Assembly (NCBI GenBank): GCA_902766265.1
Contig: CACXCY010000204.1
Coordinates: 1-17,316, forward strand
DNA length: 17,316 bases
From: an uncultured Bacteroidota bacterium
Lineage (GTDB): Bacteria > Bacteroidota > Bacteroidia > Bacteroidales > P3
Direction: 5' to 3'
The translations under genes and the position numbers were made by a program. Below the pieces are notes generated by a model. That model was not told the DNA's origin. It did no database searches and saw nothing but the letters and a program-made list of their open reading frames with translations. The first letter of the stretch is position 1. The number at the start of each line of letters is the position of its first letter. Shown one piece after another: positions 1 to 9,250 of the stretch.

Positions 1-3000
1 ACCGATGCCGGCCTGTTCCCCGGATATATCCACAAGATTGGATACAAGTGGTTATCGTCAACCTACAGCAAGAATGTCCGCATATATATGGGGTTCACAT
101 CGCAAAGCGACTTCTCAACCTCCTACACATCCCTCATCCCCATCACTCAAATGACGGAAGTGTATTCCAACACCTCCTTCCAGCCGCAGACAAATGTCGA
201 TGAGTATTACACATTGGATCGCCCCCTCTACTGGGACGGAATGTCGAATATCGTCATCGCCTTCCTCGCTAACCAGGATGCCTCTTCGGGACAGACCTCT
301 TCGGGCTCATCGGGGTATACTTGCGCCTCCTCGACACGAACGGCTTCGACAAGCTCCCGATATGTCTCATTTTACCGCTATAGGGACAGTTACCCATACG
401 ACCCGGCCACTTGCCTCGATGCCTCCCCTGGCGGATACTCCAGCTCTTATTCTTACACTACCTATTCGCCCGATGTGGAATTCGTGATGTGCAGCAATGT
501 TCCCGCCTGCCTCACCCCACGCCACATGGTACCAGTCACCACCACAGCCACCACAGCTACCCTCTCGTGGGAGGAACGCGGCACCGCCGCCGCCTGGAAC
601 GTCGTGGTGAGCACCATGCCCATTACCGACTTCAGCCATGTGAATCCCACCTACCCAAGTGTAATTGACACCTTCATCAACCTCACCAACCTCAATCCCG
701 TGACGACCTACTACGCATACGTGCAGGCCGACTGCGGTAGCGATGGCTTCAGCGGATGGACAGGATGCGTGTTCCGCACCGGCTGCGGCGAGATATCCCT
801 CTTCCCCTACACCGAGAACTTCGACTCCTACGATGGCTACACCAGCACCTCATGCTCCAGCACCTACCATTGTCTGCCCGACTGCTGGGATTACATAAAC
901 ACCGGTACTCAATCGAGCTATATGGGTTACCCCTTCATGTACAACTATAGCTCCCAGGCCTACTCGGGTACCAACTCCGTGAGGTTCTACATTTCCTCCT
1001 CCGCCACCTACGGCGAACAATCCGCCATCACGCCGGAGTTCCAGGATGTGAACAACCTGCAGATAACGTTTATGGCCAAGACGGAAAGCTCGTCGTACAC
1101 CACTACGTCGCGGTTAGCCGTCGGTGTGATAGAGGACACCAACATCACTTGGATGGACACTATCGCCGACTTGACCAACATCTACAAGGAGTACGAGATA
1201 CCCCTGAGCTCCTATCGTGGCGGCGGCAACCGCATCATCATCCGCGCCCTGCACCCCACCTCGGGTACCTGCATCGCCTATATTGACGACGTGATGGTGG
1301 CTCCGATACCGACCTGCTTCCGTCCGACGGATTACACGATGATCGCCGCTACCGACTCCAGCGTCACGCTCACCTGGAACGATCCCAACAACGCCAACCA
1401 ATGGACGATAGATTACAGCACCTACTTCCCCTTCGTTCCAGGAACGGCCACCCGCGTCATAGCCAATTCCAACCCCTTCACCATTACCGGCCTGCAACCC
1501 AACACCGTCTACTATTCGTATATGCACGCCGATTGTGACGCCTACGACACCAGCTACAACGTGGCCCTCACGTTCCGTACCGAATGCGGCCCCCAGAGAA
1601 CATTACCCTACACTCACGGCTTTGAGGATGCCTCCGGTACCGGTACAGCCGCCACCATCAACCATTGCTGGAAGAAATATACCAACAACACCACACCCTA
1701 TCCTTATCCGTCGAACAGCTCGCATTCAGGCAACTACTCTATGTATTTCTACGCCGACGCCACCTATTACAGCTATTTGGTGTTGCCTCGTTTCGCCGAC
1801 TCTATACAAAATCTGAAACTGTCCCTCTGGAGCAGAAGCAGCAGCACCAGCTACAACGGCAATCTGCGCATAGGCGTGATGAGCGACCCGACCGACATCA
1901 GCACCTTCGACCTCGTGGATGTTGCCATACCCGACGGCGTCAATTGGACAGAACATACGGTAGGATTCCACGACTACAACGGCTTCGGCGAATATATCGC
2001 CATCCTTTGCGCCAACACGGGAACCAACTACACCTATCTTGACGATGTCACCGTGGATCGCGTTTCTTCCTGCCCCGCCCCATCCAACATTACCGTTACC
2101 AACGCTGTCGGATACTCGGCCATGGTGAGCTGGAACCACACCAGCGGACAGACGTCTGTTCCTCCCACAGGTTACTCTATCTCCTACAGAAATCTCTTGG
2201 GCGGCACCACTTCGACCATCAACAATGTGACCTCCCCCTATATGCTCACTGGATTGATGCCCGGCAACAGCTACCGCCTCTATCTTACAGCCATCTGCGA
2301 CTCCTCAACGGGCCAAACCGACAGCATCACATTCAACACCGATTGCATCGAAGGCGGTATACACACCGTGGGTACCGGCACCTCATCGTCATACTACATC
2401 CCTGTTTACAACAGCAACCTATACTCCTACAGCCAGCAATTGTTCCTCACCAGCGAGATGCGCGGGGCTGGTCCCATACGTGGCATCGAACTGAACTTTG
2501 TGGGATCTTCTGCTATGCTATGCAAATCGAACTGCACCATCTACATGGGGCATACCAGCCAAACCTCGCTCGCATCCAACACCATGCTGCCCGTCTCCAG
2601 CATGCAGGTGGTGTATCGTGGACCGCTGAACTGTGTCCCGGGATGGAACACATTCTATTTCGACACTCCGTTCAACTACAACGGCTCAAGCAATCTTGTT
2701 TTGGCCATCTTCGACAACAGCGGCAACAGCTGTGGTTCGACATATAAATTCCAAACCAGTACGGCTTCTGGAAAGACACTCTATACCTACAGCTCAAGTA
2801 CGCTCAATCCCTCGTCGATCTCCTCCATGACCACCTACAGCTATCGTACCAATATCAAGTTCCTCATAAAGTGCGACACCAGCCGGGTATGCGTGCCTCC
2901 GTCGATAACGGTGACCAATACCACAGCCACCCAGATAGACCTGGCATGGGCTCCCGGCCGCAGAGACACCTCGTGGACGGTGGAATACAAAGAGTCTTCA

Positions 3001-6000
3001 ACCAGCACATGGACCACTCTTTTCGCTTCGACTACGGCTCGCACGGGTTCAATCACAGGTCTCACAGCCAATACCTCTTACGACATCCGCGTGGGTGCCT
3101 TGTGCAACGGCAGCTACACATACGACACCATCACCACTACCACCTTGTGCAGTCTTGCAGCAATACCCTTCACGGAGGACTTCGAAACATGGACTTCCAC
3201 ATCGACCTACGTTCCTCCCTGCTGGCACAAGAAATCCGGCTACTCCACATCATATCCAGCCACTACTACCTCCTACCGACACAACGGCAGTCGAAGTTTG
3301 ATGCTGCAGTATTCCGGTACCAACACCTACTCCTATGTCGCGCTGCCCGTAATGGATGCTCCTCTCGACACCTTGCTCATAAACTTCTATGCATACAAGA
3401 ACAACTCTTCCTACCCGCACAACATCTGGGTGGGCGTGATGTCCGATCCCGACGACGCAAACACATTCTCGCTGGTACAGCAGGTGAATCCCGTCAATAC
3501 GTCGCGATGGGAAGAGTGCGAAGTATTGTTTGAAAACTACACGGGCACGGGCAAATATATCGCCTTGATGTCGCCCGCCGGCGAATACAGCTATCCCTAT
3601 ATTGACGACATCACTGTAAATTACCTGCCCGGCTGCCGCCGTCCTACCTACGTAACTGTGAGAAATGTGTCGCTCAATTCGGCCACTATCATGTGGCGAG
3701 GCAACGCTGGCGACTACGACCTTGAATACGGTCCTTCGGGCTTTACTCACGGCACGGGAACAACCGTACGGGTGTCGGGAGCAAGCAGCTACACCCTCAC
3801 CGGTTTGACCCCGTCGACGACATACGATGTCTATGTGCAGGGAATATGCTCCCCGACAGACTTCAGCGGTTGGTCGTTTGTAAAGACGTTTACCACCGAT
3901 TGCGGTATGATTGACTCCCTGCCTTTCAGCGAGCCATTCGACAATTACGGTTACGGCAGTCCCAACTACCCAATACCTAACTGCTGGACAAAGAGTTGCA
4001 CCCAAACCAACTACCCCTACATTCAGTCGGGTGGATATTCGGGCAACTATCTATATATGTATTGCGGAAGCAACGGCTACTGTCTCGCAGCCATGCCTGC
4101 CCTCGACACCTCCCTGTTCAACATTAGAAATATGAAGGTGACGTTCAAGGCCCGCCTCCAAAGTTCCTCCTACAACAACCCCATTATTGTGGGTGTGATG
4201 ACCAATCCCAATATTCGCGGTACCTTTGTGCCGGTAGATACCGTGCAACTGCAGAGCACAACGTGGGAAGAATACATGGTACCCTTTGTGGATTACACAG
4301 GTTCCGGCAACTATGTGGCCTTCTATATTTCCGGTACTACCTACACCTACGGTTTGATTGACAATCTGGTGTTGGATAGCATCACAGAATGTCTGGAGCC
4401 GACGAGGTTGTCATCCTCCAACCCCACCTCGTCATCGGTGGATTTAAGCTGGCACGACCGTGCATCGGCATCGCGCTGGGTGATTGAATATGGTGAACCT
4501 GGTTTTACCCGCGGCACAGGTACTATGGTGATAGCCACAACCAACCCCTTCACCCTGACAGGCCTGCCCTCTTCCTACTCTGGTGAATTCTATGTGCGCG
4601 CCATCTGCGATGACGGCGACACCAGCGGATACAATCGAATCAAGGGCTCTTTCGCCACCCGTCAGATTCCCGCAACACTACCTTACTACTGTAGTTTCGA
4701 AGAGGACGAACAGGAATCGTCAAGTTGGACGATACTCAACAACGGTGCCCCCAACTGCTGGACACTCGGATCTGCCATTGCTGACATCGGAACCCGTTCC
4801 ATGTATGTCTCCAAAGACAATGGTACCACCAACTCCTACACCGTATCGGCGAACTCGGTGGTATGGATATACCGCGACATCATCTTCCCCAGCGCCAACC
4901 CGACTGACACATTCAAACTGCAGCTCAGCTGGAGGGCATACGGCGAATCGGGCAACGACTATATTAAAGTATATGTAAGTCGTCTGCTCGCCGATGTGAC
5001 GGGAGGCAGCATCGCGGGAATCTCCGCTCCGGAGCGCAGCGTTGACCTCACCAGCCGTTATGCTGCCAATAGTTTGATGAATATGCAAAGCAATTTCATC
5101 ACCTCCACATTTAAATTCACCAGCAACGACATAGGCGGCAGCGGTACCAAACGTCTATACATCGCATGGCGCAACAACAACAGCGGCGGCACCCAGCCGC
5201 CGGCGGCCATCGACGAGATTATCCTCTCGCGTCCCGACTATGTGTGCGCCACACCTGCAAACCTGAATGTGTCCAACATACGCTACAACACCGCCACCGT
5301 GACCTGGCTGGCCACAGGTACGGAATATGAGATTGTGTTCCGTCCGTCTACCAGCACAACCTGGAGCACGCTGACGCCGGTGCACGGCAATAGCTACACA
5401 TTCAGCAACCTCACCGCCAACACGACTTACTCTTTCAAACTGCGCCAGAATTGCGACACGATGGGCTACTCGGAATGGGCTACGGGTACATTTACTACTC
5501 CGCAAATGCCTTGCTTCCCGCCCATCAATCTCATCGCCACCAACCCGACGACATCGTCTGTGTCGCTCAACTGGGAACCCGGCGGCAACGAGACTCGCTG
5601 GAGAGTGCATGTGTTTAATGGCATCTTCGACACTTCCGTCGTAGTGACATCCCACCCCTATACTGTGGGCGGGTTGATGGCCAATACCACCTACAAGGCC
5701 AATATTATCGCTCTCTGCGGCAACAATGGCAACGAGAGCGTAGGCGGCGACACCATCACCTTCACCACCACGGGATGCGCTCCTGTGAGCTTGGTGAACG
5801 TTACAAGTATCACGAGTTCCTCGGCCACCGTCAGTTGGACTCCCGGCAGCAACGGTAGCAGCTGGCAGCTGCAATACGGCCCCTACGGTGTGGGACAAGG
5901 CGAGGGTACTGCAGTACGCGCCTCCACGTCTTCGTATACTATTACGGGTCTCCAACCTGCCACCAGCTATGATGTGTATGTACGCACCGCTTGCGGCAGC

Positions 6001-7386
6001 CGATTGGTGAGCACCTGGTCGGGACGCGTGTCCTTCACCACCACGGGTGGCAGCGGCTCACGCTACAGTATCAATGCCACCTCCAACGACGAGAGCATGG
6101 GCACCGTGATAGGTGGCGGCACATTCCCACGCGGTTCTGTCACCACTTTGACGGCGAACCCCATCACTGGTTATGTGCTTGGCCACTGGCAGGACGGCAA
6201 TACTGACAATCCTCGCGTGATTACGGTGACAAGGGATGCCAACTATACGGCCTACTTCACGATGGCTACCTACTATGTTACCGCTATACCCAGCAACTCG
6301 ATGATGGGTAGTGTGGGCGGAAGCGGCTACTATACCTACAACAGCACTGCTACGCTTACCGCCACGCCGGCAACGGGCTACCACTTTGTGAGATGGCACG
6401 ACGGCAACACCAACGCACAACGTACCGTTAATGTGCTGGAGGATGTGACCTACACGGCCTTCTTTGCCGCTGAGACATATACTGTCAACGTGACGGTCGA
6501 CGATGTGACGAAGGGTTGCGCCGTGGGCGGTGGTCAGTACTCCTACCGCGATAGCGTCATCCTTGAGGCCACGCCTAACGAGGGATTCGTCTTCAGCCAC
6601 TGGAACGACAACAATACCGACAACCCGCGTCGCGTGGTAGCATTAACTGATGTAACCTACACCGCTTCCTTCGACGTCCAGGCGCCTTCCACGTACAACA
6701 TCAACGTGGTAGCGAGCGAACCTTCCAAGGGTACCGTCGACGGTGGAGGCCACTACCTGGCCGGATCGCCGGTGACGTTGATTGCCCATCCTTTCAACGG
6801 TTGCCACTTTGTGGGATGGCGGGAGACGAACTCGAATGCCAATCCCTACACCTTCACGGCTACCAGCGACACGACGCTGACAGCGCTCTTTGCGGCCGAC
6901 ACGTTCACCATCACCGCCTTGGCCGACCCGGCTACACTGGGTCGTGTGACGGGTGGCGGCTCCTATCCTGAGGGCACCCGCATCGTGCTGACTGCCGTGC
7001 CGGTCGATTCGGCCATGTTCACCCACTGGCTGGAGGACAACAGCACGAACAACCCGCGTACGGTTACTGTCGACGCCAATGCGACCTATACGGCCGTATT
7101 CGAGCGCCGCGTGGGCATCCGCGATGTCATCTCCTCGCAGCAGCAGGTAGCCATCCACCCGAACCCCACTTCGGGCATGACCACCATCAGCATCAGCGGT
7201 ATGCAGGGCACGGTGCTCCTCACCATCATCGACATCAACGGCCGCGAGGTGATGCGTAACCAGCTGGAATGTCAGGGCGACTGCGTCAAGAGCATCAATG
7301 TGCAAGGACTCAGCGCCGGAGCATACTTTGTGAGAGTGAGCGGCGAGAACGGCAGCAACACCGTGAAGAAACTGATTGTGAAATAA
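1..7386 (+). CDS. Giant modular T9SS-secreted surface protein, 5' end missing
   Basis: The reading frame is open from base 1, so the gene starts upstream; 2461 residues and a TAA stop are visible. The first in-window ATG (88) is internal: it is the Met of an IYMG motif that recurs at 2539-2550 inside the same protein. Approximate domain order by nucleotide: IYMG-type module (1-500), Fn3 (510-790), cleaved-adhesin/MAM-like domain (800-1310), Fn3, adhesin-like (1600-2070), Fn3, IYMG-type module (2350-2885), Fn3, adhesin-like (3160-3630), Fn3, adhesin-like (3910-4380), Fn3, variant adhesin-like (4670-5240), three Fn3 in a row (5245-6050), five InlB-B-type repeats (6064-7110), then a type A T9SS sorting domain (about 7135-7383) with HPNPTSG, a DINGREV strand, GAYFVRV and a basic C-terminus. 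It is probably exported through the outer membrane by T9SS and attached or released at the surface, as an adhesin or glycan-binding protein. The ligand is unknown and no catalytic motif was recognised. Composition is rich in Ser, Thr and Tyr. Confidence 0.93.
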   Translation, partial: TDAGLFPGYIHKIGYKWLSSTYSKNVRIYMGFTSQSDFSTSYTSLIPITQMTEVYSNTSFQPQTNVDEYYTLDRPLYWDGMSNIVIAFLANQDASSGQTSSGSSGYTCASSTRTASTSSRYVSFYRYRDSYPYDPATCLDASPGGYSSSYSYTTYSPDVEFVMCSNVPACLTPRHMVPVTTTATTATLSWEERGTAAAWNVVVSTMPITDFSHVNPTYPSVIDTFINLTNLNPVTTYYAYVQADCGSDGFSGWTGCVFRTGCGEISLFPYTENFDSYDGYTSTSCSSTYHCLPDCWDYINTGTQSSYMGYPFMYNYSSQAYSGTNSVRFYISSSATYGEQSAITPEFQDVNNLQITFMAKTESSSYTTTSRLAVGVIEDTNITWMDTIADLTNIYKEYEIPLSSYRGGGNRIIIRALHPTSGTCIAYIDDVMVAPIPTCFRPTDYTMIAATDSSVTLTWNDPNNANQWTIDYSTYFPFVPGTATRVIANSNPFTITGLQPNTVYYSYMHADCDAYDTSYNVALTFRTECGPQRTLPYTHGFEDASGTGTAATINHCWKKYTNNTTPYPYPSNSSHSGNYSMYFYADATYYSYLVLPRFADSIQNLKLSLWSRSSSTSYNGNLRIGVMSDPTDISTFDLVDVAIPDGVNWTEHTVGFHDYNGFGEYIAILCANTGTNYTYLDDVTVDRVSSCPAPSNITVTNAVGYSAMVSWNHTSGQTSVPPTGYSISYRNLLGGTTSTINNVTSPYMLTGLMPGNSYRLYLTAICDSSTGQTDSITFNTDCIEGGIHTVGTGTSSSYYIPVYNSNLYSYSQQLFLTSEMRGAGPIRGIELNFVGSSAMLCKSNCTIYMGHTSQTSLASNTMLPVSSMQVVYRGPLNCVPGWNTFYFDTPFNYNGSSNLVLAIFDNSGNSCGSTYKFQTSTASGKTLYTYSSSTLNPSSISSMTTYSYRTNIKFLIKCDTSRVCVPPSITVTNTTATQIDLAWAPGRRDTSWTVEYKESSTSTWTTLFASTTARTGSITGLTANTSYDIRVGALCNGSYTYDTITTTTLCSLAAIPFTEDFETWTSTSTYVPPCWHKKSGYSTSYPATTTSYRHNGSRSLMLQYSGTNTYSYVALPVMDAPLDTLLINFYAYKNNSSYPHNIWVGVMSDPDDANTFSLVQQVNPVNTSRWEECEVLFENYTGTGKYIALMSPAGEYSYPYIDDITVNYLPGCRRPTYVTVRNVSLNSATIMWRGNAGDYDLEYGPSGFTHGTGTTVRVSGASSYTLTGLTPSTTYDVYVQGICSPTDFSGWSFVKTFTTDCGMIDSLPFSEPFDNYGYGSPNYPIPNCWTKSCTQTNYPYIQSGGYSGNYLYMYCGSNGYCLAAMPALDTSLFNIRNMKVTFKARLQSSSYNNPIIVGVMTNPNIRGTFVPVDTVQLQSTTWEEYMVPFVDYTGSGNYVAFYISGTTYTYGLIDNLVLDSITECLEPTRLSSSNPTSSSVDLSWHDRASASRWVIEYGEPGFTRGTGTMVIATTNPFTLTGLPSSYSGEFYVRAICDDGDTSGYNRIKGSFATRQIPATLPYYCSFEEDEQESSSWTILNNGAPNCWTLGSAIADIGTRSMYVSKDNGTTNSYTVSANSVVWIYRDIIFPSANPTDTFKLQLSWRAYGESGNDYIKVYVSRLLADVTGGSIAGISAPERSVDLTSRYAANSLMNMQSNFITSTFKFTSNDIGGSGTKRLYIAWRNNNSGGTQPPAAIDEIILSRPDYVCATPANLNVSNIRYNTATVTWLATGTEYEIVFRPSTSTTWSTLTPVHGNSYTFSNLTANTTYSFKLRQNCDTMGYSEWATGTFTTPQMPCFPPINLIATNPTTSSVSLNWEPGGNETRWRVHVFNGIFDTSVVVTSHPYTVGGLMANTTYKANIIALCGNNGNESVGGDTITFTTTGCAPVSLVNVTSITSSSATVSWTPGSNGSSWQLQYGPYGVGQGEGTAVRASTSSYTITGLQPATSYDVYVRTACGSRLVSTWSGRVSFTTTGGSGSRYSINATSNDESMGTVIGGGTFPRGSVTTLTANPITGYVLGHWQDGNTDNPRVITVTRDANYTAYFTMATYYVTAIPSNSMMGSVGGSGYYTYNSTATLTATPATGYHFVRWHDGNTNAQRTVNVLEDVTYTAFFAAETYTVNVTVDDVTKGCAVGGGQYSYRDSVILEATPNEGFVFSHWNDNNTDNPRRVVALTDVTYTASFDVQAPSTYNINVVASEPSKGTVDGGGHYLAGSPVTLIAHPFNGCHFVGWRETNSNANPYTFTATSDTTLTALFAADTFTITALADPATLGRVTGGGSYPEGTRIVLTAVPVDSAMFTHWLEDNSTNNPRTVTVDANATYTAVFERRVGIRDVISSQQQVAIHPNPTSGMTTISISGMQGTVLLTIIDINGREVMRNQLECQGDCVKSINVQGLSAGAYFVRVSGENGSNTVKKLIVK
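6064..7110 (+). repeat. Five InlB-B-type (Listeria-Bacteroides) protein repeats
   Basis: Within the T9SS protein, five units of 68-72 residues begin near 6064, 6271, 6478, 6694 and 6904. Each runs: opening aromatic beta-strand, G-x-V-x-GGG (or a variant), a Tyr/Ser turn, LTA-x-P, G-(Y/F)-x-(F/L)-x-x-W, an N-T/N-P segment, and a closing T-Y-T-A-x-F strand. This matches the divergent InlB B-repeat family, a beta-grasp-like spacer common in Bacteroidota surface proteins. Its place between the Fn3 domains and the sorting domain suggests a stalk. The repeats have diverged at the DNA level, so they are old rather than freshly amplified. Confidence 0.85.
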
Positions 7387-7572
7387 CTTACGGTTCATTC
7401 CCGCTCACGGTTTAGTCCCTCGCGGGAAAGCTCTCAACAGGAAGCGCGCTTTCTATGCAACAGGAAGCGCGCTTCCATTAAGACCCCTACCAAGCATGCG
7501 TCTGACAGCCCTCGCACCCTGACAAGGACAAGATACGCGAAACCGACGCGAGACGTGCCCACGCAGGACGCA
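7387..7572. other. Convergent intergenic region with palindromes, probable bidirectional termination zone
   Basis: This 186-nt gap separates two converging genes and contains no credible ORF. It holds a 7-bp stem, TTCCCGC at 7398-7404 pairing with GCGGGAA at 7422-7428 across a 17-nt loop, and two direct copies of a 17-bp element carrying a GC-rich palindrome (7435-7476). No long T-tract follows any stem on either strand, so assigning intrinsic terminator function is an inference from the convergent arrangement. Confidence 0.4.
7435..7476. repeat. Direct repeat pair carrying the palindrome GGAAGCGCGCTTCC
   Basis: CAACAGGAAGCGCGCTT occurs at 7435-7451 and again, identical, at 7458-7474, a 23-nt period. 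The second copy completes a perfect 14-bp palindrome, GGAAGCGCGCTTCC, at 7463-7476; the first copy has one mismatch (GGAAGCGCGCTTTC, 7440-7453). It could be a pair of stem-loop terminators, a processing signal, or a small dispersed repeat. Confidence 0.6.
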
Positions 7573-8544
7573 CTACTCACCGTAAAACCGGGCAATGCTG
7601 TCGAACAGCGGAAGAATCTCCTCCAATGACGGAGCCGTCACCAGCGGAATGCGGAACTGCTTGAAGTCGCGCAAGCCACGGAAATAAGCGCCATAGTGCT
7701 TGCGCATCTCGAACACGGCCGTATGCTCACCCTTGAACTCCACCGCCGCCAAGAGATGTCGCCGACAGACGTCGACACGCTCACCGATGTCCACCTCACG
7801 CGGCGCGCCACCCTCAAGCAAGGCACGCGTCTGCTCAAAAATCCAAGGATTCCCAATGGCACCACGGCCAATAAGGATGCCGTCCACGCCATAGCGCTCA
7901 AACGCCGACATCGCCTGCTCTGGCGTGGTGATGTCGCCGTTGCCAAAGACCGGGATGTGCATCCTGGGATTGCTCTTGACCGCCCCAATCAGCGACCAAT
8001 CGGCCGTCCCTTTGTACATCTGCGTTTTCGTCCGCCCATGGATGCTCAACGCCGCCACCCCCACATCCTGCAACTGTTCGGCCAACATGACAATGGGCTT
8101 GTCGTTCTCCTCATAGCCCAGACGCGTCTTGACCGTGACCGGCAGCGGCGACCGCCGCACCAAGGCCTCCGTGATGCGGAGCAACTTCGGAATATCGCGA
8201 AGCATGCCCGACCCGGCACCCTTGCCCGCCACCTTCCTGACGGGGCATCCCCAATTGATGTCGATAAAATCGGGACGCGCCTCGGCCACAATGTCAATGC
8301 ACCGCAACAGAGAATCCTCCTCGCTGCCGAAAATCTGGATGCCCACCGGACGCTGCTCCTCCGTAAAACGCATCTTCCTATAGCTCTTCTCCGCCTCACG
8401 GTTCAGCGCCTCGCTGGCAATGAACTCCGTCACCACTACGTCCGCGCCATGTTCTTTGCACAGTTGACGGAACGGAAGGTCTGTCACATCGTCCATCGGC
8501 GACAGAATCAACGACTGCGGTTTGAAAAAGGATAAAGCGTCCAT
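7573..8544 (-). CDS. dus: tRNA-dihydrouridine synthase, DusB-like
   Basis: This 323-residue protein has the FMN-dependent Dus fold, a TIM barrel plus a C-terminal helical domain. It reduces uridines in the D-loop of tRNA to dihydrouridine in the cytosol. Visible signatures are the N-terminal SPMDDVTDLPFR, the active-site segment DINWGCPVRKV with catalytic Cys100, K139-TR in the barrel, SIHGRTKTQMYKG (about 167-179), the phosphate-binding GNGDI (201-205) and GRGAIGNPW (226-234), and the tail MRKHYGAYFRG. I chose the ATG at 8544 because family members begin just before this SPM motif. The frame runs further upstream, to a GTG at 8673, but that would overlap the divergent cytidine deaminase gene by 55 nt. 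No Shine-Dalgarno sequence is visible. Whether it is DusB or a Bacteroidota-specific Dus is unresolved. Confidence 0.93.
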   Translation of the reverse strand: MDALSFFKPQSLILSPMDDVTDLPFRQLCKEHGADVVVTEFIASEALNREAEKSYRKMRFTEEQRPVGIQIFGSEEDSLLRCIDIVAEARPDFIDINWGCPVRKVAGKGAGSGMLRDIPKLLRITEALVRRSPLPVTVKTRLGYEENDKPIVMLAEQLQDVGVAALSIHGRTKTQMYKGTADWSLIGAVKSNPRMHIPVFGNGDITTPEQAMSAFERYGVDGILIGRGAIGNPWIFEQTRALLEGGAPREVDIGERVDVCRRHLLAAVEFKGEHTAVFEMRKHYGAYFRGLRDFKQFRIPLVTAPSLEEILPLFDSIARFYGE

Positions 8545-8618
8545 AAAGGCAATAAATTCGGCATAATAACGTAATTCCACCGAAGAAATTATTGACCCAC
8601 CCGAAAAACAGCCATCAC

Positions 8619-9092
8619 ATGCACAAACAACAGACCGTACACTATCAGGAAGTCCCTCTGTCGGAGCTGTCACCCAGCGACCACACCCTCATCGAGCACG
8701 CCATGGAAGCCACCCGAAACGCCTATAGCCCCTACTCGCATTTCCGCGTGGGAGCCGCCCTGCAACTGGCCGACGGCACCATTGTGACAGGGTCCAACCA
8801 AGAAAATGTCGCCTACCCGTCGGGGCTGTGTGCCGAACGCACGGCAATGTTTGCTGCCGCCCATCGCTATCCCACCACGGCTTTCGACACATTGGCCGTA
8901 GTGGGGCAACCCGAAGGAACAACACATTTTGTGCCCGCCTCACCCTGCGGCGCCTGCCGGCAAGTCATGGCCGAATACGAAAAGCGGTGGCACCGCAAGC
9001 TGCGGATATTGTCGTACGTCTCGGATGACAAAATATTGATATTTGAGGGCATCGAGAACCTGTTGCCCTTCGTTTTTACCCTATGGCCGTAA
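8619..9092 (+). CDS. cdd: Cytidine deaminase
   Basis: This 157-residue protein belongs to the small zinc-dependent, homotetrameric cytidine deaminase class, which converts cytidine and deoxycytidine to uridine and deoxyuridine in pyrimidine salvage. Visible motifs are YSPYSHFRVGAAL (37-49), the substrate-binding NQENVAYPSG (60-69), the zinc/catalytic C71-A-E73 and the zinc-binding P109-C-G-A-C113. All three zinc cysteines and the catalytic Glu are present, so it should be active. I chose the ATG at 8619; an in-frame TTG at 8592 would add nine unsupported residues. The gene is divergent from the Dus gene with 74 nt between the starts, and stands alone ahead of the PpiD-like gene's promoter. 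No clear Bacteroidota promoter was seen in the divergent gap for either gene. Confidence 0.95.
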   Translation: MHKQQTVHYQEVPLSELSPSDHTLIEHAMEATRNAYSPYSHFRVGAALQLADGTIVTGSNQENVAYPSGLCAERTAMFAAAHRYPTTAFDTLAVVGQPEGTTHFVPASPCGACRQVMAEYEKRWHRKLRILSYVSDDKILIFEGIENLLPFVFTLWP

Positions 9093-9165
9093 CAAACACG
9101 CACCAAAATAATACATTTATATACAAATATATAGAACTATTGAAGAAAAAGTTTGGCCACAAAAA

Positions 9166-9196
9166 TTTGCCATACTCATTTTTCTTCGTACTTTTG
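9166..9196 (+). promoter_or_regulatory. Consensus Bacteroidota promoter for the PpiD-like gene
   Basis: TTTG at 9166-9169 is followed, after exactly 19 nt, by TACTTTTG at 9189-9196. This fits the Bacteroidota housekeeping promoter (-33 TTTG and -7 TAnnTTTG). Transcription should begin a few bases downstream, around 9200-9205, giving a leader of about 45-50 nt. A small hairpin, CGCTT-AAA-AAGCG (9199-9211), would sit at the 5' end of the mRNA. The leader before the ATG at 9251 is A/T-rich, as expected for Bacteroidota translation starts lacking a Shine-Dalgarno sequence. Confidence 0.85.
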
Positions 9197-9250
9197 CACG
9201 CTTAAAAAGCGCAAATCCACTCGAAAAACAATAAATAATATATTAAGAAA

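Noticed and set aside
88..90. ATG at 88 as the start of the giant protein
   Set aside because: The frame is open to base 1 with matching domain sequence, and this Met lies inside an IYMG motif that is internal in the second copy of the same module.
7696..8535. A 279-codon plus-strand frame opposite the Dus gene
   Set aside because: It is the antisense shadow of a gene with intact Dus catalytic motifs; its product is Arg/His-rich and resembles no family.
8545..8673. N-terminal extension of the Dus protein to GTG 8673
   Set aside because: It would add 43 residues before the conserved SPMDDVTD start and overlap the divergent cytidine deaminase gene.
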